DNA from: Curvibacter delicatus NBRC 14919
GTDB lineage: Bacteria; Pseudomonadota; Gammaproteobacteria; Burkholderiales; Burkholderiaceae_C
DNA length: 64,000 bases
Direction: 5' to 3'
Assembly (NCBI RefSeq): GCF_001592265.1
Contig: NZ_BCWP01000016.1
Location: forward strand, 19,194-83,193
Of this stretch, positions 10,958 through 19,611 are shown piece by piece (the stretch's first letter is position 1; every line of letters begins with the position of its first letter). A program made the position numbers and the translations under genes. The notes under the pieces are model-generated. The model was not told the DNA's origin, made no database searches, and saw nothing but the letters and a program-made list of their open reading frames with translations.

Positions 10958-11764
10958 ATGTCCGATTTCTCCGCCTTCTTTCAGTCCGTCAAGCTGCCGG
11001 TGATGCCCGAGGTGGCGCACGCCCTCATCCGCACGCTGCACGAAGAAGACATTGTGCTGGGCGATGTGCGCAACATCGTCGCCAAGGACCCGACCCTCAC
11101 CGCCAAGGTGCTGCGCGCCGCCAACAGCGCCGCCATTGGCCTGCGCCGCGAGGTTGGCACGCTGGATGCCGCCATCTCGATGATCGGCATGGCACAGGTG
11201 CGCACACTGGCGCTGACCGCCTGCATGAATGTGGCCTTCCCGGTGGCACCGGGCCTGAACCGGACCGAATTCTGGATGAACTGCATGGCCTGTGCCGGTT
11301 ACGCCCAGTGGCTGGCCCCGGCCGCCGGCGTTGACTGGCAGCAAGCCTGGCTGGCCGGCATGATGGTGCGGCTGGGCGAGCTGATCATTGTGCAGACGGT
11401 GCCCGACACCCTGACCGACATCGAGCGGCAACCCCAGATTCCCGGCGACCGCTGGAAACGCGAGCAGCACGTACTGGGTTTCACCGAAGCCCAGGTCACG
11501 GCCGAACTGGCGCGGCGCTGGCGCTTTCCAGCCGGCATCGTGCAGGGGCTGGACACCGCCTCCGACCCGCTGGCGGCGGTGCCCTTCTGCCCACTGGGCG
11601 GCGTGGTGCACCTGGCCGGCTGGCTGGCCGACATGGCGTTCACCGAACCCGAGATCCTGGACGCGCTGCCGCATGCGGTGATTGCCAAGCTCGACCTCGA
11701 CCTCGACTGGATGCACAAGCACATGCCGCAGCCCGACAGCTTTCTCGACATCACGTCCCTGTAA
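10958..11764 (+). CDS. HDOD domain protein
   Basis: 268 residues. Residues about 1-200 form an HDOD domain (KLPVMPEVAHALIRTL, IVAKDPTLTAKVLRAANSA, GTLDAAISMIGMAQVRTLAL), a non-catalytic relative of HD phosphohydrolases found in bacterial signalling and DNA-damage proteins. No GGDEF, EAL or receiver domain is attached. I prefer the ATG at 10958 over an in-frame GTG/ATG 19 codons earlier because homology begins right after it. The 55-base gap to nth suggests possible joint expression. Partner and output unknown. Confidence 0.82.
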   Translation: MSDFSAFFQSVKLPVMPEVAHALIRTLHEEDIVLGDVRNIVAKDPTLTAKVLRAANSAAIGLRREVGTLDAAISMIGMAQVRTLALTACMNVAFPVAPGLNRTEFWMNCMACAGYAQWLAPAAGVDWQQAWLAGMMVRLGELIIVQTVPDTLTDIERQPQIPGDRWKREQHVLGFTEAQVTAELARRWRFPAGIVQGLDTASDPLAAVPFCPLGGVVHLAGWLADMAFTEPEILDALPHAVIAKLDLDLDWMHKHMPQPDSFLDITSL

Positions 11765-11818
11765 GATCGCTCGCAGGGGCGGACCATCCGGGCGCCCACG
11801 TTCTCTGTCACGCGCCTC

Positions 11819-12457
11819 ATGAAACCGCCCGCCATTGCCGCCTTCTTTGCCACCCTCAAGGCCGCCAACCCGCAACCCGTCACCGAACTCGAATACACCT
11901 CGGTGTTCGAACTGCTCACCGCCGTGCTGCTGTCGGCCCAGGCCACCGACGTCGGTGTCAACAAGGCCACACGCAAGCTCTTTCCCGTGGCCAACACACC
12001 GCAGAAGATCCTGGCCCTCGGGCTGGACGGGCTGGAGAGCTACATCAAGACCATCGGCCTGTACCGCAGCAAGGCCAAGCACCTGATGCAGACCTGCCGC
12101 ATCCTGGTGGACCAGCACGGCGGCCAGGTGCCGCGCAGCCGCGAGGCGCTTGAGGCCCTGCCCGGCGTCGGCCGCAAGACCGCCAACGTGGTGCTGAACT
12201 CGGCCTTCGGCGAGCCCACCATGGCGGTGGACACGCATATCTTCCGCGTCGGCAACCGCACCGGCCTGGCGCCGGGCAAGACACCGTACGAGGTGGAAAT
12301 GCAGCTGCTGAAGCGGGTGCCGGCCGAGTACCTGATCGACGCACACCACTGGCTGATCCTGCACGGCCGCTACGTCTGCCAGGCGCGCAAGCCGCAATGC
12401 TGGCTGTGCAGCGTGGCCGCGTATTGCGACTTCACGCCTAAAACCGAAGCACCCTGA
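11819..12457 (+). CDS. nth: Endonuclease III
   Basis: 212 residues, the standard length. It is a DNA glycosylase / AP lyase that removes oxidised pyrimidines in base excision repair. The helix-hairpin-helix LPGVGRKTANVVLNSAFG carries the catalytic Lys near residue 120, the Asp is in AVDTHIFRV near 138, and the C-terminal 4Fe-4S cluster follows the C-x6-C-x2-C-x5-C spacing in CQARKPQCWLCSVAAYC. Confidence 0.96.
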   Translation: MKPPAIAAFFATLKAANPQPVTELEYTSVFELLTAVLLSAQATDVGVNKATRKLFPVANTPQKILALGLDGLESYIKTIGLYRSKAKHLMQTCRILVDQHGGQVPRSREALEALPGVGRKTANVVLNSAFGEPTMAVDTHIFRVGNRTGLAPGKTPYEVEMQLLKRVPAEYLIDAHHWLILHGRYVCQARKPQCWLCSVAAYCDFTPKTEAP

Positions 12458-12484
12458 GCACTTTCCACGAACACGACGAGCGCT

Positions 12485-12512
12485 TGAGCCGCGGCGCAAA
12501 TCGGCCACAATG
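12485..12512 (+). promoter_or_regulatory. Possible sigma-70 promoter for the GGDEF gene
   Basis: TTGAGC (12485), a 16-base spacer and CACAAT lie just upstream of the ribosome site AGGGTGGA of the gene starting at 12535. Both hexamers depart from consensus, so this is a weak call. Confidence 0.3.
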
Positions 12513-12534
12513 AGCGCAACAGGGTGGAATAAGC

Positions 12535-13671
12535 ATGACGACCGTTGATCCAAGAACCGTGGTTCTGTTGACCAGCATCATGACCGCGCTGATGGCGGTG
12601 GTGCTGTTCCTCCAGTGGCGCCGCTTCCCCGGTTCGATCCGCGGCTTGGGCAACTGGACCGGCGCGCCGCTGGCCCTGTGCTCCACCACCCTGCTGGGTG
12701 CCTTGCGTGGCCGCGTGCCGGACCTGCTGACCATTGCCGTTCCCAACATGCTGCTGTTCGTTGGCTTGTACCTGGCATACCTCGGCAGCCAACGCTTTCT
12801 GAACCGGCCCACAGCGGTACGGTACTGGAGCGCCTTCATCGCCCTGCTGTGCCTGCCGGTGCTGTGGTTCAGCGTGATCGAGCCTGATTTCCGGATCCGC
12901 CTGCTGGTCGTGGCGCCCCCCTTGGCCCTGCTGTTTTTGCTGCACGCCCATTTGATCTACCGCCATGCCCGCCCGGGTCTGGCCCGCCTGCTGCTGCTGA
13001 CGGCGCTGATCTGCGGCGCGCTGAACCAGCTCGTGCGCATCGTTGTCATTGGGCTGCTGCCAGTGGAGCGCACCGCGTTCGACCCGAGCACGCCGCATCC
13101 GGTCTTCCTCATGGCCTATGTGCTGATCACCCTGCTGATGACGGTCAGCCTCATCCTGATGGCTGCCGAGCGGCTGCGTACCGAATCGCGCCACCTGGCG
13201 GCGCGCGACGCGCAAACTGGCGCCTATACCCAGCACCACATGAGCGAGGCCTGCCAGCAGGAACTGGCGCGCAGCCGTCGCCAGGGCCACACGCTGGCAC
13301 TGCTGCTGATCGACCTTGATCACATCCAGCACATCCGCAACACCTACGGCCAACTGCGCAGCACCCAGCTGCTGGCCGACTTCGTGGCCCGTGTCAGGCC
13401 ACTGCTGCGGCAGCCGGATCTGCTGGGCCGCTTTGACAGCGAGGGGTTCATGCTGCTGTTGCCGGAAACCCCGCTGGACGAAGCGCTGCGGGTGGCCGAA
13501 CGCATCCGCACCCTGGTGGATCAGCCGGACGCGGTGCCGCACGGCAGCGTCAGCATTGGCGTCACCACCAACCGGCACGACAACGACACACTGGACACGC
13601 TGCTGACCCGGGCCGACAAGGCGCTGTGCCATGCCAAGGACAAGGGCCACAACCGGGTCGAGTCGGCCTGA
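12535..13671 (+). CDS. Membrane protein with a degenerate GGDEF domain
   Basis: 378 residues. The first 215 hold about six membrane helices; the rest is a GGDEF fold (ARDAQTGAYTQHHM to LCHAKDKGHNRVES). The signature is broken: where diguanylate cyclases read GG(D/E)EF, this protein reads DSEGF (in RFDSEGFMLLLPET, about residue 300). The upstream substrate helix DxDxFKxxND is DLDHIQHIRNTYG, lacking the usual Lys and Asn. It is therefore unlikely to make cyclic di-GMP; GTP binding, a structural role or regulation of a partner are possible. AGGGTGGA supports the start. Confidence 0.85.
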   Translation: MTTVDPRTVVLLTSIMTALMAVVLFLQWRRFPGSIRGLGNWTGAPLALCSTTLLGALRGRVPDLLTIAVPNMLLFVGLYLAYLGSQRFLNRPTAVRYWSAFIALLCLPVLWFSVIEPDFRIRLLVVAPPLALLFLLHAHLIYRHARPGLARLLLLTALICGALNQLVRIVVIGLLPVERTAFDPSTPHPVFLMAYVLITLLMTVSLILMAAERLRTESRHLAARDAQTGAYTQHHMSEACQQELARSRRQGHTLALLLIDLDHIQHIRNTYGQLRSTQLLADFVARVRPLLRQPDLLGRFDSEGFMLLLPETPLDEALRVAERIRTLVDQPDAVPHGSVSIGVTTNRHDNDTLDTLLTRADKALCHAKDKGHNRVESA

Positions 13672-13684
13672 AATTTCCGTCGCC

Positions 13685-14230
13685 CTAGAGCGGCTGTTGA
13701 TGCCACTCGCCAAAACCCGGCGCGTGCCGCGGCCACTGCTCGGCATGTTCCAGCCGCTCGATGCCTTGTGCCAGCAGGGCCATGGCACGGATCACGCCGG
13801 CATGGGTGACCCACACCGCATCGCCACCCTGCTGCAAGGTCTCGGCGCGCACGGCGGCCACGCGCTGCAGCAACTGGTTCACGCTTTCGCGGCCACCGAA
13901 CGGGTGGGCGCCGAAGTCGGTCGTCCAGGCATCGAAGGCGCTTTGGGGGATGCTGTCCCAGCGCTGGCCTTCCCAGCAGCCGAAGTCCATCTCGGCCAGG
14001 CGTGCATCGCGTTTCAGCATCAAATCGGGCCGAAGGCCTTGTATCTGTTGCGCCAGACGCTCACATCTTTGTAGCGGCGACGTGATGAGCGCGACACCCG
14101 GCGGCAACTGCGGTGCCAGCTGGGCGGCGCAGGCCTGCGTGGCGGCCTCATCGGCCGGCAGGTCGCTGGCGCCGTAGCAGACGCCTGCCGCCACCAGCGG
14201 TTGCGCATGGCGCACCAGCCAGAGTCTCAT
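13685..14230 (-). CDS. cobC: Alpha-ribazole phosphatase (histidine phosphatase family)
   Basis: 181 residues with the phosphatase signature LVRHAQP at the N-terminus, the Arg in TSPLQRCERL, the acid in EMDFGCWEG and the second His in VTHAGVIRAM. In cobalamin assembly CobC removes the phosphate from alpha-ribazole phosphate or from adenosylcobalamin phosphate. It is the last gene of the minus-strand cobalamin operon; its ATG overlaps the cobS stop in an ATGA junction. RHA replaces the more usual RHG, an accepted variant. Confidence 0.88.
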   Translation of the reverse strand: MRLWLVRHAQPLVAAGVCYGASDLPADEAATQACAAQLAPQLPPGVALITSPLQRCERLAQQIQGLRPDLMLKRDARLAEMDFGCWEGQRWDSIPQSAFDAWTTDFGAHPFGGRESVNQLLQRVAAVRAETLQQGGDAVWVTHAGVIRAMALLAQGIERLEHAEQWPRHAPGFGEWHQQPL

Positions 14231-15024
14231 AGGCTCAGTGCCAGCCCGAAGTAGACCGCCAGCTCGCACACCTGCTGTGTGGCGCCCAGACAGTCGCCGG
14301 TGAACCCCTGCAGGCGGCGCACAAAGAGGCGCCACATCCAGAGCCAGGCCAGCACCGCCACCAGCACCGGCACGAGCCAGTTGACGTCCGGATAGCACCA
14401 CTGCAGCAGGGCCAGGGCGGCCAGCAGCCACACCGACGCCGCCAGCAGGCTGGCGCCACTGATCTGCTCCGCCAGCGGCTTCGACTTGGAGCGTGCCGTG
14501 TCGCCCACATGCGGCAGCAGCCGGATCAGCAGCAGCGGCAGGAAACGCGACACCACATGCGCGGCAAACAGGCCGGCACAGGCCAGTTCCAGATCAACCT
14601 CGCCGAGCAGCGTCAGCAAGGACACCTTGGTCAGCAGCGCCAGCACCAGCGCCAGCACGCCGAAGGCGCCAACGCGCGAGTCCTTCATGATGTCCAGCGC
14701 CCGCTCGCGTTCGTAGGCACCGCCCAGGCCATCGGCCACGTCGGACAGCCCGTCTTCGTGGAAGGCACCGGTCAGCAGCACCGTGAGCACGGTGCTGAGT
14801 GAGGCCGCCACCAGCGGCGTCGCTGTCAGGTCGGGCAACAGCAGCAGCACCGCGGCGTAGCCGAGCGCGGCCACCACCCCCACCAGCCAGCCGATGCCGG
14901 GGAAATGCGCCGCGCTCTCGCGCAGCATGGCCGGGCTGTAACCGACCCACGCCGCCAGCCGCCCCGTGACCGGGATGCGGGTGAAGAACTGGATGGCCAG
15001 CAGGTAGTGGCGAATGAAGTTCAT
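14227..15024 (-). CDS. cobS: Adenosylcobinamide-GDP ribazoletransferase (cobalamin synthase)
   Basis: A 265-residue integral membrane protein with about seven helices. It joins adenosylcobinamide-GDP and alpha-ribazole (phosphate) to give adenosylcobalamin (phosphate). Family features: FFTRIPV near the N-terminus and FHEDGLSDVADGLGG (acidic metal-binding residues, about 85-100), then DSRVGAFGVLALV. Length is normal. It overlaps cobC by four bases and lies 36 bases after cobT. Confidence 0.94.
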   Translation of the reverse strand: MNFIRHYLLAIQFFTRIPVTGRLAAWVGYSPAMLRESAAHFPGIGWLVGVVAALGYAAVLLLLPDLTATPLVAASLSTVLTVLLTGAFHEDGLSDVADGLGGAYERERALDIMKDSRVGAFGVLALVLALLTKVSLLTLLGEVDLELACAGLFAAHVVSRFLPLLLIRLLPHVGDTARSKSKPLAEQISGASLLAASVWLLAALALLQWCYPDVNWLVPVLVAVLAWLWMWRLFVRRLQGFTGDCLGATQQVCELAVYFGLALSL

Positions 15025-15060
15025 GGAACAGGGTTTTACCCTAATCGCCCAAGCACGGGA

Positions 15061-16113
15061 TCAGGCCGACTTTTCCGACACACCCGCCGACTCGAAGCTG
15101 GCCATGTCGCGCAGCATGACGCAGGCGGACGTCAGCAGCGGCCAGGCCAGTGCCGCGCCCGAGCCCTCGCCCAGTCGCAGACCGAAGTCGAGCAGTGGCT
15201 GCTGCGTCGCACTGGCGCCCAGCTGCGCCAGCATCAGTGCATGGCCGCGCTCGCCGGAGCGGTGGGCGAACACGCAGCGCTGCAGTACCTGCGGCGCCAG
15301 CTTGCTCGCCACCAGCACGGCCGAGCTGGCAATGAAGCCGTCGACCACGATGACGCGCCGCTCGGCCGCCGCCTGCAGCACCGAGCCCACCATGGTGGCA
15401 ATCTCGAAACCGCCGAAAGCCGCCAGCACGTCCAGCGGCGCTTTGGCGTCCGGGTGCTTGAGCAGCACCTCGCGCAGCACCGTGATCTTGCGCGCAATGG
15501 CCGCGTCATCCAGGCCGGTGCCGGCGCCGGTGCAGTCGGTGATCTCCAGCCCGGCCAGGCGCGACAGCAGCAGCGAGGCGGCCGAGGTGTTGCCGATGCC
15601 CATCTCACCCAGCAGCAGCGCGTTGCCGGGCAAGCCTTTCACGAGCTCGACACCGTTGGTCAGCGCCTGGGCGCATTGCTCCGACGTCATGGCCGGCCCG
15701 GCCGCCGAATCAGCGGTGCCGGGCGCCACCTTGCGAATCAGCAGCGATGCACGCGGCGCGAAATCATGGCGCACGCCGCAGTCCACCACGGTGAGCGCCA
15801 TGCCGTGCTGGCGCGCCAGCACGCTCACACACGCGCCGCCGGCGAGGAAGTTCTCCACCATCTGCCAGGTCACATCGCTCGGATAGGCCGACACGCCCCG
15901 CGCGGCCAGGCCGTGGTCGCCGGCGAACACCACCATCTGCGGCGCTTGCAACTCGGGCGCCTCGGTACCCAGAATCAGGCCGAGCTGCAGGGCCAGTATC
16001 TCAAGACGGCCGAGCGAGCCCAGCGGTTTGGTCTTCTGGTCGATCTTGTGCTGCAGGCGCTGGGCCAGGGCGGCGTCGGTGATGTCAGGAATGTTCGGCA
16101 GGGTGAAGGTCAT
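15061..16113 (-). CDS. cobT: Nicotinate-nucleotide:dimethylbenzimidazole phosphoribosyltransferase
   Basis: 350 residues, standard length. It makes alpha-ribazole phosphate from dimethylbenzimidazole and nicotinate mononucleotide. Family motifs: QTKPLGSLGRLE, VFAGDHGLAARGVSAYP, GEMGIGNTSAASLL and GAGTGLDD, with the catalytic Glu expected near the C-terminal third. The lower-ligand supplier bluB is in the same operon. Gap to cobQ is 23 bases. Confidence 0.95.
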   Translation of the reverse strand: MTFTLPNIPDITDAALAQRLQHKIDQKTKPLGSLGRLEILALQLGLILGTEAPELQAPQMVVFAGDHGLAARGVSAYPSDVTWQMVENFLAGGACVSVLARQHGMALTVVDCGVRHDFAPRASLLIRKVAPGTADSAAGPAMTSEQCAQALTNGVELVKGLPGNALLLGEMGIGNTSAASLLLSRLAGLEITDCTGAGTGLDDAAIARKITVLREVLLKHPDAKAPLDVLAAFGGFEIATMVGSVLQAAAERRVIVVDGFIASSAVLVASKLAPQVLQRCVFAHRSGERGHALMLAQLGASATQQPLLDFGLRLGEGSGAALAWPLLTSACVMLRDMASFESAGVSEKSA

Positions 16114-16136
16114 GTCGTTCTCGTTGGAAAAATCGT

Positions 16137-17606
16137 TCAGCGTCGGATCAGCGCGTCCAGCACGCCGGGTTCGAAGTGCTCGTCAATGAAGTCGGCCATG
16201 CGCTCGAACACGGCATCCAGCGTCGGCACCTGGGCGCCGTGCCGGCCGAACAGTGCCTGCAGCGCGGCCGCGTCTTCAAACAGGCCATGCAGGTAGAGAC
16301 CGAGCACATTGCCGGCCGGGTTCTGCCAGGCCAGATGGGGGATGAGCCGACGCGCCACATCGCCCTTGGCCGCCATGGCCGGGTGTTGCGCCGTCTGGCC
16401 GTGGTGGATCTCGTAACCCTGCACCGAGATGCCCGAGAGCGCCACCCACGGACCGATGACGGGGGCAAACGTCGCCCGCGTGCGCTGCACCGTCTTGGCC
16501 GGCTCGAAGGCGGTGACCAGCGGCAGCAGGCCCAGGCCCGGTGCGTTGCCGTCGATGTCGTGCGGGTCGATCAGCGCCTCGCCCAGCATCTGCAGGCCGC
16601 CGCAAATGCCCAGCACCGCCCCACCCCGCTGCGCATGGGCGGCAATGGCGCGATCCAGTCCTTGCGCGCGCAGCCAGGCCAGGTCGCTGCTGGTGTGCTT
16701 GGAGCCGGGCAGGATGACCCAGTCAACACCCTGCAGCTCCGCCGCACTGCGCACCCATTTGAGGCGCACGCCGGGCACGTTCTTGAGCGGCTGGAACTCG
16801 TCGAGGTTGCTGATGCGCGGATAGGCGACGACAGCAATGGTGGTCGTGATCTCGCCGGAGCCTGTATGCCGGTCGTCAAAAACACCATCCTCCTCCGGCA
16901 GGCCGTGCTGGTGCCACATCGGCAACGTGGCCACCGTCGGAACGCCCGTCTTTTCCTGCAGCATCTGCGGCGCCGGTGCCAGCAAGGTCGCATCACCGCG
17001 GAACTTGTTGAGCACAAAACCCTGGATCAGCGCACGATCGACCTCCGGCATCAAGGCCCAGGTGCCATAGAGATGGGCAAAAGCACCGCCGCGGTCGATA
17101 TCGGTCACCAGCAGACAAGCGGCGTTGGCATGGCGCGCCACGCGCAGGTTGACGATGTCGCTGCCCGAAAGGTTGATCTCCGCCGGCGAACCGGCGCCTT
17201 CGATCACCACCACGTCGTTCTCGGCCATCAACTCGTCCAGCGCACGCGCCACCGTGGGCCAGACCTGCTCGCTGCGGCCACGCCAGTCCATGCGTGTGAG
17301 TGCCTCATCCACCTGGCCGAGCAGCACCACCTGGCTGTGCGTGTCGCGCTCGGGCTTGAGCAGCAGCGGGTTCATGCGCACCTCGGGTTCGGCCTTGGCC
17401 GCCAGGGACTGGAAGTACTGGGCGGAACCAATCTCCCCGCCCCCACCTGAGCCAGCCACCACTCTCGCGTTGTTGCTCATGTTCTGCGCCTTGAACGGCG
17501 CGACCTTCAAGCCCTGGCGCGCGTAGTAGCGACACAGCGCCGTGGTGAGCCAACTCTTGCCGGCACCGCTGGTGGTGCCCAGCACCATCACTGCTTTGGC
17601 TGTCAT
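16137..17606 (-). CDS. cobQ: Cobyric acid synthase, glutamine-hydrolysing
   Basis: 489 residues. It amidates side chains b, d, e and g of adenosylcobyrinic a,c-diamide. The N-terminal ATP-binding part has VLGTTSGAGKSWLTTALCR and FKAQNMSNNA. The C-terminal class I-like amidotransferase has the nucleophile Cys in LGICGGLQMLGEA (about residue 333) and the His in HGLFED. I use the ATG at 17606 (MTAKAVMVLG); an in-frame TTG 12 codons upstream is weaker. Overlaps the preceding gene by four bases. Confidence 0.95.
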   Translation of the reverse strand: MTAKAVMVLGTTSGAGKSWLTTALCRYYARQGLKVAPFKAQNMSNNARVVAGSGGGGEIGSAQYFQSLAAKAEPEVRMNPLLLKPERDTHSQVVLLGQVDEALTRMDWRGRSEQVWPTVARALDELMAENDVVVIEGAGSPAEINLSGSDIVNLRVARHANAACLLVTDIDRGGAFAHLYGTWALMPEVDRALIQGFVLNKFRGDATLLAPAPQMLQEKTGVPTVATLPMWHQHGLPEEDGVFDDRHTGSGEITTTIAVVAYPRISNLDEFQPLKNVPGVRLKWVRSAAELQGVDWVILPGSKHTSSDLAWLRAQGLDRAIAAHAQRGGAVLGICGGLQMLGEALIDPHDIDGNAPGLGLLPLVTAFEPAKTVQRTRATFAPVIGPWVALSGISVQGYEIHHGQTAQHPAMAAKGDVARRLIPHLAWQNPAGNVLGLYLHGLFEDAAALQALFGRHGAQVPTLDAVFERMADFIDEHFEPGVLDALIRR

Positions 17607-18622
17607 GTGCTGGCCCTTTCCTGTACGCGTACGCTCATCCAAGCCTGCTGCAGTGCGTCCTGCGCCTGTGGCGCCAGCACGCCCAGACGCACGTGGCCGG
17701 GCAGACCAAACGAAGTGGTATCGCGCAGTTTGATGCCCTGTGCCCGCAAGGCGACCAGGGCCTGCGTCAGCGCCTCGCCTTGCAACTCAGGCCGGGCGCA
17801 GAAGTAGTTGGCATGGCTGGGCAGGCAGGTCCAGCCCAGCGCCTCGCATGCGGCCAGTTGGCGGGCCTTCCATTCGTGCAGCGTGGCCAGACTGTGCTGC
17901 AACCAGGCCTGCACCCCAGGCTGCAGCCAGGCCTGCAGCAAGGCCACGCCATGCGCGCCCACCAGCCAGGATGGCGCCAAGCGCTCCAGTTGCGCCACCG
18001 CCTCCAGTGCGCCGAGTGGTGCGATGACATAGGCGGCGCGCACGCCGGTCAGGCCGAGCGCCTTGTTTGGTGTCCACAGTTGCCAGACGCGCAGCAGTTG
18101 CTCCTGTGTCAGGGCCAATGCGCCGCTCAGGCGCAGCGGCTCGTAGGCACGGTCCAGCACCAGCACGGGTGCCGTCGCCACCAGTCCGGCCAGACCCGTC
18201 TGCGGCTGTCCCAGCGGGCTGGACGGGTCGCAGGCCCAGGCCAGTTGCGCGTCCTGCGCCAACTCGACCCGCCTCAGGCCCCAGGCCTGCGCGGCGCTCG
18301 CGTAGTCGCCATAGTGCTGCGGCGGCAGCCAGACGCCGCGGCCACCCGAACCGTCCGTTTGTTGTGCCACCCAGGCGCTGACGCGGAAGATGAATTCGCT
18401 GGCGCTGCCGGCCAGCAGCACGCGTTCCGGCGCCACACCGTGCCAGGCCGCCAGCTGCACGCGCAGCTCGGTGTAGGCCGCGTCCGGGTAGCGCGTGGCA
18501 TCGGCGCCCTGCACGGCGGCCAGCGCCTGCGGGCACGGACCGCAGGCATTGCTGTTGGTGGAGAAGTCATGCAGCGGCACGCCCTGGGCATCCGGGCCGC
18601 CGTGGATACGCAGCGCACTCAT
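17603..18622 (-). CDS. cobD: Threonine-phosphate decarboxylase-like PLP enzyme
   Basis: 339 residues of the histidinol-phosphate aminotransferase-like fold. In cobalamin pathways CobD (CobC in the Pseudomonas naming) decarboxylates L-threonine-O-3-phosphate to (R)-1-amino-2-propanol phosphate, the linker to the nucleotide loop. Visible: FSTNSNACGPCP near the N-terminus, ATRYPDAAYTELR, and the PLP Lys in WTPNKALGLTGVRAAYV (about residue 205). The Asp/Tyr region is LDRAYEPL. Placement between cobQ and cbiB, with overlaps on both sides, supports the role. Symbol follows Salmonella usage. Confidence 0.85.
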   Translation of the reverse strand: MSALRIHGGPDAQGVPLHDFSTNSNACGPCPQALAAVQGADATRYPDAAYTELRVQLAAWHGVAPERVLLAGSASEFIFRVSAWVAQQTDGSGGRGVWLPPQHYGDYASAAQAWGLRRVELAQDAQLAWACDPSSPLGQPQTGLAGLVATAPVLVLDRAYEPLRLSGALALTQEQLLRVWQLWTPNKALGLTGVRAAYVIAPLGALEAVAQLERLAPSWLVGAHGVALLQAWLQPGVQAWLQHSLATLHEWKARQLAACEALGWTCLPSHANYFCARPELQGEALTQALVALRAQGIKLRDTTSFGLPGHVRLGVLAPQAQDALQQAWMSVRVQERAST

Positions 18623-19611
18623 GGCTGTACCTCCTGCACCGAAAACGCTATCAAAATAATAGCTGCTGTCGCAAACATGGCAAGGGCCAGAACCACTTTC
18701 GAACCTAAAGATGCCGCCTGCCCCGTGTCGCCCGCCAGCGGCGCGTGGCCCTGGCTGTGCAGCGCATAGACGCCGGGCTTGTGCAAGCTCACGTCCAGCG
18801 CCAAGGCCATGGCCGCCATCGGCCAGCCACTGTTCGGTGATGGCGTTCGCCCCGCTTCGCGGCGCAGCGCACGCAGCGACAGGCCACCGTTCACCAGCGC
18901 CAGCAGCAAGGCCGTCAGGCGTGCCGGCAGCCAGGACAGCACATCGTCGGCGCGCGCCGCCCATTTGCCGGCCCAGGTCCAGTCGCGCCCGTTGTAGATG
19001 CCGCGGTAACCCCACATGGCGTCGGCGGTGTTGGCAAAACGGTAGAGCGCCGCGCCGGGCAGGCCCAGCAGCACGAACCAGAAGATCGGTGCCACCACCG
19101 AGTCGTTCAGGTTCTCGGCCAGCGACTCGATGGCGCTCTCGCGCACCTCGGCCTCGCTCAAGGCCAACACATCACGGCTGACCAACCAGGCCAGACGCGC
19201 ACGCCCGGCCGGCAGTGATTCGGCCAAGGCGGTCTCCACCGCCAGCACCTCGCCGCGCAGCATGCGCCAGGCCAGCAAGGGCTTGAGCAGCAGGCCCAGC
19301 AGCACCAGGCCGAGCCATACCGGCAATTGCCATGCCAGTTGCTGCAGTGTGATGGACGCTATCAAAACAAGAGCGGCTCCCGCAATCCAGGCCAGGGCAC
19401 CAAGCCCAAAACGCTGGTAATCGGCAGTGCCCGGCTGGGCCTGCTGCGGCGCGATGAAGGCGCCGACCCAGCCCAGGTAATTCCCCATCCACACCACTGG
19501 GTGCCAGCGTGCAGCGGGCTCGCCCAGCCAACGGTCGATGGCCAGCGCCAGCCACAGGGCGCCGACGAGCAGCAGCATCGAAGACAGGGAGAAGGCGCCG
19601 ATGGACAGCAT
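18619..19611 (-). CDS. cbiB: Adenosylcobinamide-phosphate synthase, with two embedded repeats
   Basis: A 330-residue integral membrane protein that attaches the aminopropanol (phosphate) linker to adenosylcobyric acid. Family motifs: ALAIDRWLGEPAARWHPVVWMGN, RDVLALSEAEVRESAIESLAENLNDS (split here for length: the run includes the conserved ESLAENLNDS) and DAMWGYRGIYNGRDW. The gene contains two copies of the short GCTATCAAA repeat, one in an internal helix (LGALAWIAGAALVLIASI) and one forming the C-terminal helix (KVVLALAMFATAAIILIAF). Both are read without a stop. It starts in a TGATG overlap with bluB. Confidence 0.9.
   Translation of the reverse strand: MLSIGAFSLSSMLLLVGALWLALAIDRWLGEPAARWHPVVWMGNYLGWVGAFIAPQQAQPGTADYQRFGLGALAWIAGAALVLIASITLQQLAWQLPVWLGLVLLGLLLKPLLAWRMLRGEVLAVETALAESLPAGRARLAWLVSRDVLALSEAEVRESAIESLAENLNDSVVAPIFWFVLLGLPGAALYRFANTADAMWGYRGIYNGRDWTWAGKWAARADDVLSWLPARLTALLLALVNGGLSLRALRREAGRTPSPNSGWPMAAMALALDVSLHKPGVYALHSQGHAPLAGDTGQAASLGSKVVLALAMFATAAIILIAFSVQEVQP
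18645..18709 (+). repeat. Short repeat, copy B, inside the 3' end of cbiB
   Basis: Plus-strand ACGCTATCAAAATAATAGCT followed by CGCAAACATGG, CAAGGGCCAG and ACCACTTTCG. It shares head, CAAGG box and length with copy A at 9042. On the minus strand it is translated as the last membrane helix of CbiB. The reading frame is open throughout. Confidence 0.65.
19356..19415 (+). repeat. Short repeat, copy C, inside cbiB
   Basis: Plus-strand ACGCTATCAAAACAAGAGC, then CGCAATCCAGG, CCAGGGCACCAAGCCC. This is more diverged than copies A and B but keeps the ACGCTATCAAAA head and the box order. It encodes part of a membrane helix of CbiB on the minus strand. Confidence 0.55.
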
